Assembly (NCBI GenBank): GCA_013204685.1
Contig: JABMSC010000014.1
Span: forward strand, 1 to 11,410
Length of the DNA: 11,410 bases
Reading direction: 5' to 3'
Source: Candidatus Omnitrophota bacterium
Lineage (GTDB): Bacteria; Omnitrophota; Gorgyraeia; Tantalellales; Tantalellaceae
Both the position numbers and the translations under genes were made by a program. How positions within the stretch are numbered: position 1 is the first letter of the stretch; each line of letters begins with the position of its first letter. The notes beneath the pieces are model-generated. The model ran no database searches, was not told where the DNA came from, and saw only the letters and a program-made list of their open reading frames with translations. Shown here piece after piece: positions 1 through 6,037 of this stretch.

Positions 1-10
1 GGTTTATCCC

Positions 11-313
11 TTAATAAAAAGATCCTATTCTAAACCTTACATCCTTGGCCTTTATTTTTCCCGTGTAACTCTCGTTGAATTTTTTTAGAAACTCCCTTTT
101 CTTCAGCGTAAGCTCATAAAGCCAAGAAGAGTTCTCCACAATAACAACAAGAACTCCTTTTTTTAAGCTTACCGGTTTGGCGTGTTTTTTGGTTTCTTCT
201 TCTGCGGCCTTCGAAAACGCTTCCATGACAGCGTTTCCTTTCTTTACGGTGCCTTGTTCCCATTTCCTTATAAGGCCGTCCAGGATCCCGCCGACATGTT
301 TTGCGTCTTTCAT
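11..313 (-). CDS. dciA: DUF721/DciA-family replicative helicase loader
   Basis: A protein of about 100 residues with the DUF721 pattern: a short helical N-terminus containing a W, then a compact beta/alpha core running K-P-V-S-L-K-K-G-V-L-V-V-I-V-E-N-S-S-W-L, and a C-terminal V-R-F-R-I-G. Family knowledge: DciA proteins assist DnaB helicase loading in bacteria that lack DnaC or DnaI, and they often sit next to dnaN, dnaA or gyrB. Here it is the third gene of dnaA-dnaN-dciA, 99 bases downstream of dnaN. The start is ambiguous: GTG at 316 and ATG at 313 are adjacent codons, and an AAGGGA Shine-Dalgarno lies 6 or 9 bases upstream of them. The ATG is used here. Family assignment is by eye, but the position strongly supports it. 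Confidence 0.8.
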   Translation of the reverse strand: MKDAKHVGGILDGLIRKWEQGTVKKGNAVMEAFSKAAEEETKKHAKPVSLKKGVLVVIVENSSWLYELTLKKREFLKKFNESYTGKIKAKDVRFRIGSFY

Positions 314-356
314 CACAAGAGTTCCCTTGATTCAGGATATCAGGGGATCTGGTTAT

Positions 357-401
357 CGGGACATCGGCTTTGTTTGCGCCCCGATCCTCCACGATGTCCC
401 G
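357..401. repeat. 10-bp inverted repeat between dnaN and dciA
   Basis: CGGGACATCG at 357-366 and CGATGTCCCG at 392-401 are perfect inverted copies 25 bases apart, filling most of the 99-base gap between the dnaN stop and the dciA start. In the minus-strand mRNA they would form a stem. No T-tract follows, so it is not an obvious intrinsic terminator. It could be an mRNA processing or stability element, or a protein-binding site. Confidence 0.45.
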
Positions 402-412
402 GTATCCTTTCC

Positions 413-1516
413 TTAAGTAGTAAGCTGCATAGGCAGCACTACATATGTATACTCTTCGCCCCGGCGGACAACTCCGGGTTTATTGGAATCGTTAACTTCC
501 AAAACTATTTCTTCATCTGTCAGGTTTCTCAGGACATCCATAAGGTATCTCGGATTGAATCCTATCTCTATTACATCGTCTCCCGAATACTCAACATCCA
601 GCTCCTCTTTGGCTTCTCCAAGATATGGCGTATTTTTTGAGATCGTCATTTTCTTCTTTTTTATGCTCAGTTTGATCGCCATAGAATCCTGGTCGGTGAA
701 TATGCTGGCCCTGTTCGTCGCGGATAAAAATTCTTCTCTTGAAAGCCGCACCTCTTTTGAGGATTTTTCGGGGATAACTTTTTCATAGTTTGGATATTCG
801 CCTTCTATGAGCCGTGAAAGTATAATGCATTTTGGGAATGCGAACATCACCTGATTGTCCCCAAATTTTATCGTCACTTCTCCTTCATCCAACAGCATCC
901 TCTTAACTTCCTGAACCGTCTTTGTTGGTATGATCACTTCTCTGTCGATCGGGGTCTTTTTTGGTAGAGGTTTTGAGCTCAGGGCAAGTCTCCTGCCGTC
1001 CGTTGCAACCATATTGATGCTGTCTCCTTTAATTATAAAAAGCATGCCATTAAGCACAAACCTTGTATCGTCTCTGCTTATGGCAAAATCTGTAAGGTTT
1101 ATCATCTCTTTCAGCACGATCTGCTCCACCGTTACGGAATCTTTGTCCTTAAATAGGGGTAGTTGGGGGAACTCTTCCTTTGGCAGGCCTATGATCTTGA
1201 AGTTGGCTTTTCCGCTTTTTATGGCGACGCTATTGCTTTTTTTCATTGAAAGATTAATTTCACTTTCATCCGGGAGCGCTTTTATGATGTCGAAGAATTT
1301 CTTAGCGGGTATGGTTATTGCCCCCGGCTGGTCAACTGATACGGGTATGGTAGAGCAGATACCTATATCAAGATCGGTTGCTGTTAACTTTAGGTTGTCT
1401 TTTTCCGCTTCAAGGAGGACGTTGCTAAGTATGGGTAAGCTGCTTTTTTGTGCAACTGCGTTTTGAACCGTCTGAATGCCTTCCATTAAAGCGTCTTTTG
1501 TGATCCTAAGTTCCAT
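413..1516 (-). CDS. dnaN: DNA polymerase III beta subunit (sliding clamp)
   Basis: A 367-residue protein, the usual length for DnaN (366 in E. coli). It forms the homodimeric ring that tethers DNA polymerase III to DNA and recruits other replication and repair proteins. The N-terminus (MELRITKDALMEGIQTVQNA) is typical, followed by S-S-L-P-I-L-S-N-V-L-L and A-T-D-L-D-I-G-I. The sequence fits three repeated clamp domains of about 120 residues. The frame opens earlier at 1540, but ATG at 1516 is chosen because AGGAGG lies just upstream and homologues begin M-x-L-x-I. The C-terminus reads Y-V-V-L-P-M-Q-L-T-T, where E. coli ends M-P-M-R-L; this edge belongs to the pocket that binds clamp-interacting peptides. 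It follows dnaA in the usual gene order. No clear promoter of its own is seen, and the oriC core lies directly upstream. Confidence 0.97.
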   Translation of the reverse strand: MELRITKDALMEGIQTVQNAVAQKSSLPILSNVLLEAEKDNLKLTATDLDIGICSTIPVSVDQPGAITIPAKKFFDIIKALPDESEINLSMKKSNSVAIKSGKANFKIIGLPKEEFPQLPLFKDKDSVTVEQIVLKEMINLTDFAISRDDTRFVLNGMLFIIKGDSINMVATDGRRLALSSKPLPKKTPIDREVIIPTKTVQEVKRMLLDEGEVTIKFGDNQVMFAFPKCIILSRLIEGEYPNYEKVIPEKSSKEVRLSREEFLSATNRASIFTDQDSMAIKLSIKKKKMTISKNTPYLGEAKEELDVEYSGDDVIEIGFNPRYLMDVLRNLTDEEIVLEVNDSNKPGVVRRGEEYTYVVLPMQLTT

Positions 1517-1572
1517 GATTCCTCCTGTTTGCATAAACACTATTTACTAGATGCTATTATTCTTTTAAAAGA

Positions 1573-1596
1573 AAGAAGTAGTCGTAGTCTTAATAG
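1573..1596 (+). other. DnaA-trio-like triplet run (candidate unwinding site)
   Basis: Read in triplets toward the DnaA box, this block has AAG at 1573 and 1576, TAG at 1579, 1585 and 1594, and TAA at 1591, with TCG (1582) and TCT (1588) as interruptions. Six of eight triplets fit the published DnaA-trio rule (3'-[G/A]A[T/A]-5' on one strand). The block is separated from the perfect box at 1601-1609 by GGCC. DnaA-trios are where DnaA polymerises on single-stranded DNA to open the origin. Assignment is from pattern and spacing only. Confidence 0.6.
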
Positions 1597-1600
1597 GGCC

Positions 1601-1617
1601 TGTGGATAAGTGGATAA
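1601..1617 (-). promoter_or_regulatory. Tandem DnaA boxes sharing one base
   Basis: TGTGGATAA (1601-1609, perfect reverse complement of TTATCCACA) is followed by AGTGGATAA (1609-1617, one mismatch) in the same orientation, sharing base 1609. This close pair next to the GC block and triplet run is the likely place where DnaA filament growth starts. Confidence 0.85.
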
Positions 1618-1733
1618 CACCACAACTAATTACAAATAAACAAGATATTTAAATAACAACCGGTGGATAACTACTGTAAAACCTCTGGACAACATGTGTC
1701 TAAGTACAAGAGTTATCCACAAGATATCAACAG

Positions 1734-3149
1734 CTATCTCTTTACCAAAGAAACAAGTTTTTCCAGCATACTGCGTGTATTTTCCGATTCTTCAAGCTCT
1801 TTTGTTATTTTATCACAAGCATGCATCACCGTAGTATGATCTCTCCCACCGAAAAAGCTTCCAAGATCAGGTAAAGAGTGATCTGTCATATCCCGCGAGA
1901 TATACATAGCGACCTGACGGGGATATGCCACCGCACGGGTCCGTTTTTTTGTTTTCATGTCGGACTCTTTAATATCAAAAAAGTCAGCCACAACCTTTTG
2001 TATGTGCTCTATTGTTATTTTTTTATCATGCGCCGATATCATGCCTTTCAAGACCTCTTTAGCCAGCGCGACCGTCATTTCCTGCCCGGTAAGTTTCGAG
2101 AAAGCGACAACACGAATGAGCGCGCCTTCCAGTTCACGGATATTCGTTTTAACATTTTCCGCAAGGAAATACAGAACTTCTTTGGAGACTTTAACGGATT
2201 CGTTTTCACTTTTTTTCCCTAAGATAGCTATCCTGGTCTCAAAGTCAGGCGCCTGAAAATCCGCGATCAAACCCCATGCAAACCTTGATATGAGCCGCTC
2301 TTCCAGGTCCGGGATCTCCTGAGGCGAGCGGTCGCTGCAAAGCACTATCTGTTTATGCGAATCGTATAGAGCGTTGAAGGTATGAAAAAACTCTTCCTGT
2401 GTGGCTTCTTTCCCGGCGATGAACTGTATGTCATCAATTAAAAGGATATCAACGTTTCTGTACATAGAGCGGAATTTCTGCGTGTTCTTTTTACGTATGG
2501 AGGATATAAGCTGATTGGTAAATTCTTCACTTGTAATATAAAGCATTTTTGCCTTTTGATAGGTCTTTGCTATCTCCTGACCCATAGCCTGCATGAGATG
2601 CGTCTTTCCGAGCCCGACACCGCCGTATAAAAAAAGAGGGTTATAAACTTTCGCAGGCCTTTCGCAGACGGCTAATGCCGCAGCGTGTGCAAACCGGTTA
2701 CTGTTCCCAACAACAAAATTATCAAAAGTGTAATTCGGGTTAAGGCCGATCGCCTGGTAACGACTTTCCGGAAACTGCCGTGATCCGCTGAAAACAGACT
2801 GAAGCCAGCCAACGGACTTTTCTTCCGGCGGAACATGAGGAGCGTTTTCGGATCTCTTTTTTTTCTTGGGTTCACTTGAAGCGTTAGCTGTTTCAGCTTC
2901 TTCGGGCGCAGTTTCAGAAATAAGAAAATTAACGGAAAGAGCTTTCCCGGAAGCCTGCTGAACAGCCGTTTTGATAAGGCTTATATATTTTTCCCGGATC
3001 CAGTTCTCAAAAAATTTATTCGGTACCGCTAGAGCAATAGACTTATCATCTATAGAGGCCTGTTCAATGGGCATAAACCAGGCAGAGAAGATCTGCTCAT
3101 TTACTTCGCTTTTCAGTATGGAGAGGGCTTTTTCCCAGGTCTTTTCCAT
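1734..3149 (-). CDS. dnaA: Chromosomal replication initiator protein DnaA
   Basis: A 471-residue protein (467 in E. coli). DnaA binds the 9-bp boxes as ATP-DnaA, opens the origin and recruits the helicase. Domain I spans about 1-78. A poorly conserved linker rich in A, E, P and K (about 79-135) is domain II. The AAA+ domain III begins near N-P-N-Y-T-F-D-N-F (137-145), with Walker A GGVGLGKT at 176-183, Walker B ILLIDD at 235-240, and the E-R-L-I-S-R-F segment (284-290) carrying the arginine finger. Domain IV carries the signature GGRDHTTVMHA at 434-444, which reads the DNA box. No strong Shine-Dalgarno precedes the ATG at 3149, so translation initiation may be weak. DnaA boxes lie in its leader and just past its stop codon, consistent with autoregulation. 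All key motifs are intact. Confidence 0.99.
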   Translation of the reverse strand: MEKTWEKALSILKSEVNEQIFSAWFMPIEQASIDDKSIALAVPNKFFENWIREKYISLIKTAVQQASGKALSVNFLISETAPEEAETANASSEPKKKKRSENAPHVPPEEKSVGWLQSVFSGSRQFPESRYQAIGLNPNYTFDNFVVGNSNRFAHAAALAVCERPAKVYNPLFLYGGVGLGKTHLMQAMGQEIAKTYQKAKMLYITSEEFTNQLISSIRKKNTQKFRSMYRNVDILLIDDIQFIAGKEATQEEFFHTFNALYDSHKQIVLCSDRSPQEIPDLEERLISRFAWGLIADFQAPDFETRIAILGKKSENESVKVSKEVLYFLAENVKTNIRELEGALIRVVAFSKLTGQEMTVALAKEVLKGMISAHDKKITIEHIQKVVADFFDIKESDMKTKKRTRAVAYPRQVAMYISRDMTDHSLPDLGSFFGGRDHTTVMHACDKITKELEESENTRSMLEKLVSLVKR

Positions 3150-3177
3150 TATAAAAGGCCGAAAATCCGGCTAAAAG

Positions 3178-3240
3178 TTATCAACAAAACGCTAAACTTA
3201 TCCACAAAAAAACAGGTGAGATATCAACAGGTTATCCACA
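3178..3240. promoter_or_regulatory. Second DnaA-box cluster in the dnaA leader
   Basis: Perfect boxes TTATCCACA occur at 3198-3206 and 3232-3240, with a one-mismatch TTATCAACA at 3178-3186 and a weaker ATATCAACA at 3221-3229. They lie between the predicted dnaA promoter and its ATG. They could repress dnaA when bound, and could act with the cluster on the other side of dnaA as a two-part origin. Confidence 0.8.
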
Positions 3241-3272
3241 GGATAAGTGCTTCCGAAATCGCACCGAAAATC

Positions 3273-3301
3273 ATTATATATGCAAGGCGATATCATTGCA
3301 A
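3273..3301 (-). promoter_or_regulatory. Predicted dnaA promoter (sigma70-like)
   Basis: On the minus strand, TATAAT (3273-3278) lies 17 bases downstream of TTGCAA (3296-3301, four of six matches to TTGACA). Transcription would begin near 3266, leaving a leader of about 117 bases that contains the DnaA boxes at 3178-3240. Confidence 0.5.
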
Positions 3302-3308
3302 GCATTAT

Positions 3309-3493
3309 TTGCGTTTATTGCGCTTATAGGGTTCATTGAGTTTATAGCGTTAAAGGAGGCGTGCTCTGTTTTGAGCGCCACGAACGCAAACAACGCAACA
3401 AACGCACATGGAGTTAGTTGCGTTTATGGTGGTTATTGAGTTTATAGCGTTAACGCAAAAAACGCTATGAACGCAAACAACGCAACAAACGCA
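3309..3493. repeat. Two tandem copies of a palindromic repeat unit beside the origin
   Basis: Three blocks recur in the same order. TTGCGTTTA is at 3309 and 3418. The 19-bp ATTGAGTTTATAGCGTTAA is at 3335-3353 and 3435-3453, exactly 100 bp apart. A 25-bp AACGCA-rich block is at 3382-3406 and 3469-3493. Copy 1 (3310-3406) is bounded by inverted ends: TGCGTTTATTGCG at 3310-3322 matches the reverse complement of 3394-3406 at 12 of 13 bases. Copy 2 has shorter, more degraded ends (10 of 13) and an internal perfect 8-bp inverted pair (ATAGCGTT 3444-3451, AACGCTAT 3461-3468). The array fills the space between the dnaA promoter and the rpmH promoter. It may be a miniature mobile or REP-like element, or origin-associated iterons. 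Confidence 0.8.
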
Positions 3494-3500
3494 TTACAGC

Positions 3501-3528
3501 TTGACTTAGGTGCAGTGTATGTTATAAT
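3501..3528 (+). promoter_or_regulatory. Predicted promoter of the rpmH-rnpA-yidD-yidC cluster
   Basis: TTGACT (3501-3506) and a perfect TATAAT (3523-3528) are separated by 16 bases. Transcription should begin near 3535, about 38 bases before rpmH. The -35 box starts eight bases after the end of the second repeat copy. Confidence 0.75.
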
Positions 3529-3572
3529 CATACACTCAAAAATTTATACTGATCATAAAAAGGAGATTTTCG

Positions 3573-3710
3573 GTGAAAAAGAACCTGAAAACAAAATCGA
3601 ATCTGAAGAGAAAAAGGAAACATGGGTTTCGCGAAAGATCAAGCTCGAAATCCGGAAAGGCCGTATTAAGCCGGAGAAGAAAAAAAGGGAAAAAGGTCCT
3701 GTCTGCGTAG
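3573..3710 (+). CDS. rpmH: 50S ribosomal protein L34
   Basis: A 45-residue, very basic protein whose centre reads S-N-L-K-R-K-R-K-H-G-F-R and whose C-terminus reads G-K-K-V-L-S-A, the hallmark of L34. It is a small structural protein of the large ribosomal subunit. The start is GTG, preceded by AGGAG at 3561-3565 with 7 bases between. Its stop TAG (3708-3710) lies next to the rnpA start, so translation of the two genes is probably coupled. The +1-shifted frame of rnpA is open through the whole gene, so automatic gene calling can easily miss L34 here. Confidence 0.97.
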   Translation: MKKNLKTKSNLKRKRKHGFRERSSSKSGKAVLSRRRKKGKKVLSA

Positions 3711-3715
3711 TGAAG

Positions 3716-4060
3716 ATGCGGCATATTGTACAATCAAAGGTGTTCGCCGATATTATGAAGAGCGGCGGAAAGGTGCGCGGGAAGGTGGCTTCCCTGCACT
3801 ACAGGCGAAAAAACGAACAAAAGGGACTGGCCGTCGGCATTACTATTTCAAAGAAAAACGTGCGGAAGGCGGTAAGAAGGAACTATATAAGGCGATTGGT
3901 CTATTTGTATTTTCAGCACGCGGAAATTGCCGGCCAAAAAGCTGTGGAGATTGTAGTTCGTGTCGGGCCGGAAAATGCGACCTGGAAAAAAAGAACGATC
4001 TCTAAAACCATACGTGAAGAGCTCGAACACTTGTCAAAAAAGGCCGGTATAATATTATGA
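3716..4060 (+). CDS. rnpA: Ribonuclease P protein component
   Basis: About 114 residues, the normal length. RnpA binds the catalytic RNase P RNA and helps it remove 5' leaders from pre-tRNAs. The N-terminus V-F-A-D-I-M-K-S-G-G-K-V-R-G-K matches the family opening. The signature K-N-V-R-K-A-V-R-R-N-Y-I-R-R carries the RN core of the RNR motif, with Tyr in the third place. The start could be ATG 3716 or GTG 3710, the latter overlapping the rpmH stop as TAGTG. Neither has a strong Shine-Dalgarno, so translational coupling to rpmH is likely. The frame stays open upstream to an ATG at 3467, but that codon precedes the predicted transcription start. The stop overlaps yidD by four bases (ATGA). Confidence 0.95.
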   Translation: MRHIVQSKVFADIMKSGGKVRGKVASLHYRRKNEQKGLAVGITISKKNVRKAVRRNYIRRLVYLYFQHAEIAGQKAVEIVVRVGPENATWKKRTISKTIREELEHLSKKAGIIL

Positions 4061-4377
4061 ACACTTTGATGGCAGCTGAAAGTCGTGCAGAAGAAAAGGA
4101 AAGCCCTCCTGCAAGAATGCGGAACATGTTACAGGATGCGATGGTGGGGCTTATAGGGATCTACAGAAGCTACATAAGTCCTTTTACTATAAAAAGTTGC
4201 AGACATCACCCCACCTGTTCGGAGTACGCTGAACAGGCCTTAAGGGAATTCGGGGTTTTTAAGGGAAGCGCAAAAACAGCGTGGCGCATTTTAAGATGTA
4301 ACCCTTTTTCCCGGGGAGGATACGATCCGGTTATCAGAGACCCGCGAGATGATGCGCAGGGCTTGTCTCAAAAGTAG
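4057..4377 (+). CDS. yidD: Membrane protein insertion efficiency factor YidD
   Basis: A 106-residue YidD-family protein. YidD is a small peripheral inner-membrane protein that helps YidC and Sec insert membrane proteins. The core runs from G-L-I-G-I-Y-R-S-Y-I-S-P through C-R-H-H-P-T-C-S-E-Y-A to I-L-R-C-N-P-F and G-G-Y-D-P-V, with the three conserved cysteines present. The ATG at 4057 overlaps the rnpA stop (ATGA), which favours it. It gives about 20 charged residues before the core, more than usual, so an internal ATG at 4117 (86 residues) is possible. It sits between rnpA and yidC, its standard place. Confidence 0.95.
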   Translation: MNTLMAAESRAEEKESPPARMRNMLQDAMVGLIGIYRSYISPFTIKSCRHHPTCSEYAEQALREFGVFKGSAKTAWRILRCNPFSRGGYDPVIRDPRDDAQGLSQK

Positions 4378-4407
4378 ACAGGCATAGGAGAAAAAGAAGG
4401 AAATTTT

Positions 4408-6030
4408 ATGGAAAAGAAACTACTCATTGCTTTGGGATTATCTTTACTTGTATTAGTTGCGTTTCAGAAGCTGGCTCCCAGGCAGGAAACGCCCGCCCCC
4501 GTGCAAGTTGCGGCCCCGGTTGCTCAGGTGGCAGGACAAAAAGTTGCAATAGGAGGGAGCGCCTCAGAAGGGGCAGCGCCGTTACGAGCTGAAACCTTTC
4601 TTCCGGAAGAGCCCTTGAAGGAAACGCTGACAGAAGTACAAACGGAGACGTTTTCCGTTACTTTTTCTGATATTGGCGGCAGTATAAAGAAATTAATCCT
4701 TAATGAATACAGAATAGACGACGAAGAAGAGGTTCTCCTTGACGAAGGAACTCCCTCTGACCGGCTTTTTGCTTTGAATACCAACGCTATAGCAAGCCTG
4801 GAACAAACGAAGTTTGCTCTCACACAGGAAGAGAATATCCTGGAATATAAATACAAAGACTCCGAATGGATGGAAGTAACCAAGAGGTACACCTTACATA
4901 AGTCCTTAGATTATATGAACTTAGAACTTTCTTTCACCAATCTTTCTTCCAGAGATATTGCTTTTTCCTACAATGTGCGCGGTCCTTCCTGCCTGAAGGC
5001 TTCCGGAAAGATGATCGGAAGAAACTTCACTGAAATGGATGCTTTGATCGACGGAAAGCTTTGGAAGAAAAAAAGCGCTAAAAGCCCCGAAGAAAGATCA
5101 GGATATATTGAATGGGCGGCCATGAAAAACCGCTATTTTGCTATTATACTAAAGCCCTTCACGCTTCCCAGGGCCGTAATAGTAAGCAAGAATCTGCAGA
5201 ACCAGCTCGTGTCATCGCTGGGCTCAGAGACAAGCACCTTATCTCCCGGCGAAACCCTTAAAGAAGAATATGTCCTCTATGCGGGGCCGTTATCCGAAAA
5301 ACGACTGGAAGCTATGGGATACAAAATGAGCTCGATAATAGACTATGGATTTTTTGGTGGAGTCAGCAAGGTGATACTAGCTGTTCTTCGCATGTTTTTT
5401 AACCTTACACACAATTGGGGAGTTTCAATACTACTGGTGTCATTTTTCATCAATTTGATACTACTGCCGCTAACGTATAAAAGTTTCTCGTCAATGCAGC
5501 AGATGAAAAAAGTACAGCCGCATCTTGCAAAGCTCAAAGAGATACACAAAGACAACCCGCAGAAGCTCAACAAAGAGACAATGGAATTATACAAGAAATA
5601 CAATGTAAATCCGCTTGGCGGGTGCCTGCCGATGCTTTTGCAAATGCCGATCTTTATAGCGCTTTATCAGGGGCTTGTGCGTTCTGTAGAGCTCAAAGGG
5701 GCTTCGTTTTTGTGGATAAAAGACCTTTCACGCCCGGATGCGGTGCCTTTACCGTTTACATTACCGGTTATCGGAGATCATATTAACATTCTGCCGCTCC
5801 TGATGGCAGGACTTATGGTTGTTCAGCAAAAGATATCACAAGCCGCTATGGGAGCAGGAGCAACTCCGGAACAGGCCAGCCAGCAAAAAATGATGATGAT
5901 GGTTATGCCCATCATGTTCGGGTTTCTGTTTTACAAGATGCCGGCGGGATTAGTGCTATACTGGCTGACCAATACGATTTTAATGACCGCCGAGCAAGGT
6001 TTTATCGGTAAACGATTAGAGGCAAGGTAA
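4408..6030 (+). CDS. yidC: Membrane protein insertase YidC (OxaI family)
   Basis: A 540-residue inner-membrane insertase that places proteins into the membrane alone or with SecYEG. A hydrophobic segment at about 5-20 is the N-terminal anchor. It is followed by a P/A/Q-rich stretch (24-50) and a large periplasmic beta domain to about 310, the Gram-negative form. The insertase core has membrane segments around 318-333, 337-355, 405-425, 458-475 and 497-527. It carries the family motifs P-L-T-Y-K-S-F-S-S-M, N-P-L-G-G-C-L-P-M and Q-M-P-I-F-I-A-L-Y. At the place of the groove arginine (R366 in E. coli) this protein has Asn349. A Met-rich run, Q-K-M-M-M-M-V-M-P, precedes the last segment. AAGG lies 7 bases before the ATG. 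Confidence 0.98.
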   Translation: MEKKLLIALGLSLLVLVAFQKLAPRQETPAPVQVAAPVAQVAGQKVAIGGSASEGAAPLRAETFLPEEPLKETLTEVQTETFSVTFSDIGGSIKKLILNEYRIDDEEEVLLDEGTPSDRLFALNTNAIASLEQTKFALTQEENILEYKYKDSEWMEVTKRYTLHKSLDYMNLELSFTNLSSRDIAFSYNVRGPSCLKASGKMIGRNFTEMDALIDGKLWKKKSAKSPEERSGYIEWAAMKNRYFAIILKPFTLPRAVIVSKNLQNQLVSSLGSETSTLSPGETLKEEYVLYAGPLSEKRLEAMGYKMSSIIDYGFFGGVSKVILAVLRMFFNLTHNWGVSILLVSFFINLILLPLTYKSFSSMQQMKKVQPHLAKLKEIHKDNPQKLNKETMELYKKYNVNPLGGCLPMLLQMPIFIALYQGLVRSVELKGASFLWIKDLSRPDAVPLPFTLPVIGDHINILPLLMAGLMVVQQKISQAAMGAGATPEQASQQKMMMMVMPIMFGFLFYKMPAGLVLYWLTNTILMTAEQGFIGKRLEAR

Positions 6031-6037
6031 AAATATC

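Larger units (their letters stand above)
1541..1733. other. oriC: Probable oriC core: DnaA boxes, GC block, DnaA-trio-like run, AT-rich DUE
   Basis: The spacer between dnaA and dnaN holds perfect DnaA boxes at 1601-1609 (TGTGGATAA, minus-oriented) and 1713-1721 (TTATCCACA), plus one-mismatch boxes at 1609-1617 (AGTGGATAA) and 1662-1670 (GGTGGATAA). Left of the 1601 box is a short GC block, 1597-1600. Then comes a triplet run, 1573-1596, rich in TAG, TAA and AAG, and then very AT-rich DNA up to the dnaN leader. A second AT-rich stretch, about 1618-1660, lies between boxes. Box cluster, GC block, trio run and AT-rich DNA in this order match the basal unwinding design described in Bacillus subtilis. 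Function as the origin is inferred from box density, gene context and this layout. Confidence 0.85.

Noticed and set aside
114..392. A 92-codon minus-strand frame overlapping dciA
   Set aside because: It overlaps the well-supported DciA frame, shows no family resemblance, and is rich in Arg and Lys, as out-of-frame readings often are.
930..1466. A 178-codon plus-strand frame inside dnaN
   Set aside because: It is antisense to a clear dnaN, with Ser/Leu-rich composition typical of the reverse complement of a coding region, and it has no recognisable motif.
3467..3715. An 83-residue N-terminal extension of RnpA
   Set aside because: The ATG at 3467 lies in the repeat array and upstream of the predicted promoter, and the encoded stretch is a charged overlap of rpmH. 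Kept only as a finding to check.
5711..5719. A DnaA box in yidC as a regulatory site
   Set aside because: The 9-mer is a perfect match, but it falls in conserved coding sequence for L-W-I-K next to no other origin feature, so coincidence is likely.
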